From Ascaris suum (Eukaryota; Nematoda; Chromadorea; Rhabditida; Ascarididae): 64,000 bases of DNA. The position numbers were made by a program, and so were the translations under genes. The notes under the pieces are model-generated. The model was given only the letters and a program-made list of their open reading frames with translations. It searched no databases and had not been told where the DNA came from. The DNA lies in assembly GCA_013433145.1 (NCBI GenBank), contig CM024168.1:7758184-7822183 (forward strand). The letters run 5' to 3'. Below, piece after piece: positions 56,894 to 64,000 of this stretch (position 1 is the first letter of the stretch; every line of letters starts with the position of its first letter).

Positions 56894-59800
56894 ATGCATA
56901 ACACATATACACTACATACGTTCGCATATTTCTTGCCCAATATTGTTCAAGATAACTTCAGTTCAGCAGCAGCCATTTTTGTAATATATTTTTGCGGATG
57001 GAGGGTGAAAGGAATATCCCTTGCCATAGTCGTTGTGATAAACAAGCTGTTTAAAGGAAGCCTCACCAAAAGCGAAGATGCACTCACCCATCGTTCCGCA
57101 GATTCTAGCGCTTGGCAAGGGCGATCATGATAAAGGTAAGAAGTGTTACTGCATGCAAGGTGCATGATACTGTAGCCTCGTCTCTGTTATTTATTTACTA
57201 GGTGCTATATTGAGAGTTGTTATTTTTGACTCTGTGGAATTCCACAAATGGTCAATTCAAGTGGGCAAAGTTGCGCGATTTGTTGTCTGATGGTGCTTTT
57301 GCGCTTTTATTTTCTGATTTTTAATCGAGCTCATCTTTAATGAGGAAATTGTTGAAAAGATTTTCATTTTTCGTGTATATCTAAAAAGCAATTAATGGCT
57401 AGATCTTACCTCTGCAAATCTGCATATGCGACGATCCGGCCATTGCCAAATCCTTGTAGATGTTCCCTTTATTCGGGATGGTTGCGGGTGCCCATCGGAA
57501 CTGGGCTCTGGTGACTTTCTCTAACAATATTAACTCTAGTTTCTGTGCCGGCAAGGGTTTTGAGCATTTTGGACGCATTTTATGAATAATCAGATCGAAT
57601 TGGTTCATCGACAACGCCTTCGGAAAAGAGCGAATCGTTTGTGGGTTTCTACGAATGCTAGGTTCGGCCAAAATATGCGCTCGTAAATGCATGTGTTTTA
57701 TTGTTTCCTGGCGATCGTGATACTGTGGTACTAGTTGGACTGATGAGCGAGTTTGCTAAAGCGCGTCATACCGGTTTATTTGATCACAATTTCATCTTTA
57801 TTTCCTTGCCTCACCTCTGGAGAGAGGCGTTTATGTGAATTCTTTAAAAACGAGAGGAGAAGGGTGGTGAGCGAGAGATGGATTCTTCTCAACCAGAAAA
57901 AAATGGAAAATCCATTTTTCAATAAAGGTTAAGAAAATTGCAATCGTCTTCGCTCCCTGTTAGCACCCTGCGTGCAAATTTTTGCAAGTTTTTAAAGCCA
58001 TTCCGCATTTTCCTTGTAAATGCAGTTTTCGCTATTTTCCAGTCATGATACGAAGATGCACTGGAACACTTTAATCTTCTTTTGTTCTCGTTCCTAGCAA
58101 AGCCTCGTCGGCATTGTATTTTAAAAGATGCAAAATTCGAACTGGGGATTGGTGACGACGAAAGAAATTGAAGGGAAGAGAGTGTGGAAGCATTCAGCTT
58201 GTTCGAGCAATCGCGGTAGAGGAACATCCTTCGAGAGCAATCGAGTTTAGCTAAAAGAGCGATTGTAGTCAGTGCGAATGTTTACGTTCCAGATGAGCAT
58301 GCGAAGTATATACATACCTGTAGGATGCAGTGAATGCTGTACGGATAGGAACGGCTGTGCACAGTGTTTCTTCGTATTGGCAGCCGTCTGTTGCTTGGTG
58401 TAATGGACATGAGGTGTCTAGACTATGAAGGCCATACTGTTACGGTGTTTTTCATAAGAACTCGGAGACACGAATCGTCGCCGAACAGAAGTAAATTTAA
58501 AGAAGAATTCGTATGAAATATTCCACAGGAAGTTTGATCGAATGAACCACATCATGTTTTTCTTCCTTCTTTGCTCCACTTTCCGTCCATCTGCATTATT
58601 AAATGCAAACTTTTTTTCAGAAACGGTCAAAGAAAATGCTCAAGCATTACCAGCAGATGAGAAGAGGGCAGCCCTTTTGCTACCTCACGTCAGAGGAGAC
58701 GATGCAAAGGTGACTGTGGCATTAAGTACCACACAGAGCAATGCGGGTGCACAGCCACATCCTCTCGGTAATTTCGGCTCATAATATTCGCTGATCAGAA
58801 TGAATAATGCTGTTGTTCTTGTGTTGTGTGAGGATGTATGAACACTAGAACGACGGGACAGGTCTAGGTGACCGTTGCTTTCGACCTTTCCTCAATAATT
58901 TGATCATGTTTTGTCTTCGTCTTGCAGTCAACGTCATTTTTATGAATATCTCGACTTGTCTCAGTGTATTTACCTCATTATTTAGGGTTTTTTGCTCGCA
59001 CCGGAAGTCATCGGTTAAATTACGTCATTTTTGACCTTCATAGAGCCATTGCCTCCGCTAAGCACTTCGCTGCTGATTCAGAAAGTGGCATGTCCAGTTC
59101 AGAAGGTGATCTAGTGTCAGCAACACGTGAGGGTGAAGACCTTAATGTTGGTGAGTTGCCAGCGAGGAAAGATGCGAGTGCTAAGCCACCGTAGTCTTCG
59201 CAGCAGCCATCTCTGCACCTCAGTCATGTGCTGTATAGTGAAGATGGCCGCAGGGAGACAGAACCGAGTTGAAGCTCGCCATCTCGGCGTCATCTGCATC
59301 GAGGACAGCTGGAACGTGAAGGGAGAAGGACCAACTAGTCCAACTAGTGTGTTGTCATCACGTGGGCGATTGTGTCATCAGTGCCTTCCTTCTGTTTGTT
59401 GACGAAGCGACACTTTATTTTACGAAGAATTGCAGAATGAAATGCTCAGGAAGAAGTCGAAACTTCGAGTTTTTTCGTAGAGAACTTCGGAGAAACGATC
59501 ATTGTTATCATGAACAATTTGCCTTTTTTGCGAAAGGTATCTTCCTCTGTGGTCTTTGGATGTGGCTTATGTTCATACGTGCTTTACGCTGTCTTGAACT
59601 TCTGGTTCCTGTTGGCTTGGGGTCGGGGCTCCTCGTCCTTCCGTCCCCCTCCCTATCTGTTCCTGCCCTTTTCCCCTCTCCGGTCTCCGAAGAAGGTTTT
59701 CCAGGGTTCAGTTAGCTATTTTTCTCTCAGAATACAACGTCCAAATTTGGTTCAGTGCCTTAACGAAGTTATTCCTCTCTCACTAGGCTTGTAAGCTTGC

Positions 59801-62294
59801 TCATAACAGCTCATGACCAAGCCATAACTGTCGTGAGAAAACTTTCTGCAGTAATACTCTTACCGATTAAATTTTTAAACCAAGGCAAGAAATTGAAATG
59901 GCAATGAAAATGGGTTTACTGTGAAGCATTTTTTCATGTGAATGCACTTCTACATATATGCGCTGTGAAGCAGTTGCGACCGAGAGTGTTGATAGGAGCA
60001 CTTTGATGATAGGTAATCGGTTCGCGCTTCATTCCCATCACTGTTCTATCACTTCGCAGAGTGGGTGCATGAAAGCAATTTTTGACAGGAAAGGTCATAG
60101 AAGAAATTTTGTTCGCTTCGATAAGCCTGATTTTGTTTTTGTGGTTTTTGTTTATTTTTTTGCTTGTGCGGTGTTTTTGCTTGTGGGGCTTTGCTACTTT
60201 GAGTGGATTCTGAGCAGGTGTGGCGAAAGTGGACGATGCACTAGACATGGATCGCCCCGCCGGACCTGGTGACCGAGTCAAACTCGAAGATAGAAGAAAT
60301 CAGCAAGACGAGGACGACGGTAGATTGGTGATGCCTGGAGGCGAGTATGCTAACAGCCTGGGTAGGCGTGCTGAAATGCTTTGAATTACTGTTTCACCAA
60401 TTTAAGAAAAGAACGGTTGACAAAAAACACATGGTGATTAGTATTTACTATGGTGTCTCTAGAAAGAGGAAGTCAGGTCTCGTAAACCGTAGATCTGTTC
60501 AAGTAATTAGAATTGGGAGCTAGCCTTAGCAAGCGGGAAATAACGTTTCGACAGTGCAGTAAAAAAGATTTCTAGGTTAAGTTCAAGCTGCATAAAGCAT
60601 TTGCTTAGGGTTTTATTGCGTCATTCTAGATGCTTCTGTTTGAAAAACACCGGCTCATTCTCTTATTCGTTGCCTTGTTATTTCTCAGTTACCTCACCTA
60701 TTTCTTCAACGGAAACAATCATTCGTAGTTGATCTGTTGGTAAGGGCCACAGTTAGAATGTTCGTTTGTGAAGATTAGCACCTTGCTCGTTGAATGTAAG
60801 TGGGACTGGTTAGAAGCGAAGTAGTGTGCTGTGGGGACCTCTTTTTTCTGTTAGAGTCTTCCTCCTTACCAAAGCACCGTCCCGTCGGTAAACCACTGTG
60901 CTGTTTTTTAATCTGATTACTTCGGCCAAGTCGCCTCCTAGTAGGGACTGCCCCTGCCTTGTAAAACATCAAACCTGCTTTTGTGTTGCAGCCAGCTTTT
61001 TTCTCCTAGACTTTCTTGTTGAGCAGACTTCCGGTGAGATTGCTCCCCGCCGATTCTTTCTCATCGAACCGCCTCCCAGCGATTTGATAGACTGCAGTGT
61101 CCTTTCACTCCAAGCTTTCAGCGACGTCTGTTCACAGCATCTCCCTCCCTCCTCCTACCTCCCTTTTTCTTGGCAAAGGTCTCCGTAACATGCGAAGTTG
61201 AAATGTTGTAGAATTTATGTTTTCAATAATCTTTTGAAAGTTTTTATCGACTGATAAAAACGAGTACTGCTTGATGCGGAAGTGCATGCGCTTTTGCATA
61301 GTTGATGCAAGAAATGCTTTTACAAGCTCCCGTAACCATCCATAAGCGATGATAGCAACACTTATCGGGTGTCCGTTGACTTTTCATCAGGGAAGAAGAA
61401 AAAGGATCAAAACTGCTTTCATTCGGCGAGGGTGTTCACTCGTTTACTGGTTCTTAAAAAGAGGAAGGAGGCATGGTGGGGTGAGAGAGAGTAGGATGAT
61501 TCATTAGGTCTTTAGGGGGCTGCTGCCACAATTACCACGCATTGGATGAGCATCTTGCGGTTGTTCACCTCTTCCTGGTTATCTTTTTCGAAGAGAGGTG
61601 CAGAATCGTGAGGAAATATTCATATCAAAAGCGATTGTTTCGGTTGTTTTGTCCGCAAATTATATAAATAAAAGGGCGAACCGAGTTCATCGCTTTCGAT
61701 GTCTTTTAGTGTTCCAACAGATGAATTAGTTCGGTGAGGTGGGGAGTTCGTATCGCTTGAATTTTAATCGCAAATTGAGATGTTTCAAGCATGATTAAAT
61801 AGCGGCAGTAAGATGGGTTGCGAACCGAGTGGGTCGTAGGCAGTTCATGACTATGTGTCGTCTAGTCCACTCCTGACTTTAAGCGGCGACTGCAAGGTGA
61901 TTCGGTAGGCAGCTCGAATTGTCCTCTCGCTTAAGTATCAAAAGCGATGAATCGGGTCAATTATAAATTGATTCGAGCGAATGATGTTCAAGAGTGCAGA
62001 GATGGAAATCTTGTAGGAATGTTTGATTTCTATGTATTTTCAAGGATTTCAGTCATAAATATTCATTTATAAGGTCACAACATTAAACATTGACATCATC
62101 GGGAAGCAATAATGCAGAGTGATCACTTTCCCAGCGAGAATAAATCGATGACGCTTATCTTTCCTTCATATCGTATCATGAGGATTGTTAATGAAGATGT
62201 TATTCCAGAACAAGGCACATTTGCACGCCACAGCAACGAGGCTGCTCCAGATTTCGAAAATAGCGAGAAGAAGGTCAACGAACGTGAAGTTTGA
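51301..62294 (+). CDS. Type II membrane coiled-coil protein, GOLM1/CASC4-like (5' exon missing)
   Basis: Exons: 51301-51488, 51930-52013, 53180-53261, 54308-54347, 54911-54999, 56130-56208, 57102-57135, 58621-58767, 59046-59150, 60218-60361, 62209-62294 (TGA). All 11 join in phase to 358 residues plus one base of an upstream codon. The first exon carries a short cytosolic stretch and one hydrophobic helix (GFLTGLVIFFYVFYIY). Charged coiled-coil sequence follows (LMREEYSILQQHLSKLKTEN, SNLRSEKMRAESQKREVAKV), then two N-glycosylation sequons in exon 5 (NGT, NST), fitting a lumenal side. The C-terminal third is Asp/Glu-rich and looks disordered (AADSESGMSSSEGD, NQQDEDDGR). This order and length match the GOLM1/CASC4 Golgi family (GOLM1 about 401 aa). 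The primary sequence match is weak, so the family call rests on architecture. The 34- and 40-nt exons, the acceptor at 59046 and the final acceptor at 62209 rest on phase and splice motif. The N-terminal exon is not identified. Confidence 0.62.
56812..56890. repeat. (TA)n microsatellite
   Basis: About 79 bp of TA dinucleotides in the intron between exons 56130-56208 and 57102-57135 of the GOLM-like gene. Confidence 0.95.
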
Positions 62295-64000
62295 CCGTTG
62301 CTGGTCGCATTCGTTTTAGCCTTTAGTACAGCTTGCAAGGAGCTGCTGAGGTTGAGGTTGAGGTTTGATGAATGAAATAGTGCAAATTGGGCGTATGGGT
62401 CTTCGGCACATCACGCTCGTTAGCCAGCTTTTATCAAGTTTTGTTTTGCGCCTTCTTGCAACATTTTCGTGCTTCCTTTATATAATTGACCAGCTGCCAT
62501 ATATATTCTTCTCTAAAAAAGGAAACGCAGAAAGAGGAGGTGGCAAAACGAAGGTTACAAAAGCATACCCACGGGCGTTGATGAAATCTAAGATATGAGA
62601 GTAGATCGTTGATTTAAGGGGTTTAAAGAGAACGAAGATAAGGGATAAGGCACATAAATTCCTTAAAACAGCTTTAAAGCGCCTTCATGTTGAAACACAC
62701 TATATCTGCGAAGGCGCCCGTCGATCTGTGTTTATAATATAGCTTGGGCAGTTATGAAAGAATAGGTTTTGCGTTTCTAATTCTGCGATCACGTAGTTTT
62801 TGGGGCCCTACGCTTTTACTTCGTTGTTTCAGAATAGTGGAACAGAAGACCCCAGCCCTTATCCTTCTTTTCCTCTCCTCCCTATAACCCACCACCCTCA
62901 TATTGTTAAAAGAATTTGTAAATAGGTTCAAACGACGAGGATGGAAATCAGCTACGGCCTTTGAGCTGTTTATAACATTGTCTTCCTTCCACACTAATTG
63001 AGCAACTGACAGTCCATTGCGTTCATGTCCCTTTAGTGGCATTTCCTTCACTGACGTCAACCCTTGGTACTTCTATTTTTATTTTTATCCGTTATTTACA
63101 TTTGTTGTTCACAAATCTTTTCACTTCCGTTCTCACGATTTCGATATGTTCGATAAATTTAGCAGCTCAAAAATTGTATATGGATTTTGTGTCATTGCGA
63201 AATTACAGTGGTCTTCGTTTTTCGTTAAACTGTCCACTGTGACTCTTCCTTCGTTCGTTTTGAAGAAATCAATTTGTTTCAATTGTTTGAGGTGCTCAAA
63301 ACTGCTGATAGAATTGTGGCAAAACAGTCATACTGCCTACAGTTGGAGGCGGTGAGCTAGGAGCCTTGAGGTAACAATCCTCAGGGTTTTCACTGAGGAT
63401 GTCCACACAAAAATGCACTTCTCGGCGCGAATGGTGAAGACCATTTTCAGCTTTGAACGTGCGTCATCTTTTCCATAATGAACTGTTGCACAAATAATAT
63501 AATTGGTATTATTTTGTGCGAAGCAACTGCTCAGGCGCTTTGGGTTGCCCGTTCAGGACTGCGATACTAAATTTGCGCTCTACGCGAGTGTCGATGTTGC
63601 TTTCAAAAAACGACGAATGCATTTTATTTGTGAGTTATAATATATCGGTTTCATATGTCCGTTTATTGTGCCTCAATATTCTCATCTTTCTATGCTTCTT
63701 TTCACGGATTTCTGAGCCGCAGTGGTGGATTCCTCCTTAAAGTGTTATTGCGACCTTACAAAGTGTCCATATTTGCTTCACGGCACGAAAACTTTCATGC
63801 AGCTAGAAAAAGATTCGATTCCATTCGATGCACCTGTCCCGTTAGCGGACGCATGCGTGCCCTATGTCATTACCCATCCGCATTTGCTGACTGAAGTCCC
63901 ATAAGAAGTAGTGCGAGGGGATGGATTTTCGGGTGGCGTGAGATCTGCTGAGAACTTGGGCTCCTTATTCCGTGTAACTTCGGCAACTCCTAAGTGAGAG
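62295..64000. other. 3' flank, no gene assigned
   Basis: Follows the stop of the GOLM-like gene. A small direct repeat (gaggtt, three times) lies near 62350-62366. The plus-strand frame at 63722-63904 ends in a peptide that reads like real protein (DSIPFDAPVPLADACVPYVI), but no acceptor, upstream exon or family was found. Confidence 0.4.

Noticed and set aside
58621..58710. Alternative frame for the GOLM-like exon (KRSKKMLKHYQQMRR) joined straight from 56208
   Set aside because: Phase also works, but the other frame joined through the 34-nt exon gives the acidic, low-complexity tail that continues in the next exons; kept as a lesser alternative.

Overview
This window looks like nuclear DNA from a nematode. 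It has spliced genes with TTTCAG-type acceptors and introns from about 0.1 kb to 14.7 kb. A 22-nt stretch at 30822-30843 matches the nematode SL1 spliced leader at 21 of 22 positions as I recall it. There are eukaryotic initiator tRNA genes and long AT microsatellites. The species is not decided; large introns and low gene density would suit a parasitic clade V worm, but that is inference.

Layout: 1-5421 is mostly unassigned, with one possible terminal exon at 2471-2554. 5422-25575 (minus) is a complete six-exon gene for a short RPAP3-like protein, with one TPR domain that keeps the Hsp90/Hsp70 carboxylate clamp and an RPAP3 C-terminal domain. Its first intron, 10675-25411, is almost filled by 77 tandem units of about 184 bp. 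Each unit carries a tRNA gene for initiator methionine, on the same strand as the host gene. By eye, 72 copies keep the full 72-nt consensus and five are altered.

28546-47137 (minus) is a complete 16-exon gene for exocyst subunit Sec10/EXOC5 (706 aa), with every intron phase consistent. Its last intron holds the SL1-like 22-mer and a diverged 131-bp tandem repeat. Another intron holds a perfect 32-bp inverted repeat, and one intron appears to use a GC-AG splice pair. 51301-62294 (plus) holds 11 phase-consistent exons of a type II membrane protein with a coiled coil and acidic tail, resembling the GOLM1/CASC4 Golgi family; its first exon was not found. The last 1.7 kb has no supported gene.

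The three protein genes serve separate jobs: Hsp90-linked assembly of complexes, exocytosis, and the Golgi. The outstanding feature is the intronic initiator-tRNA array, a very large Pol III gene cluster nested inside a Pol II gene.
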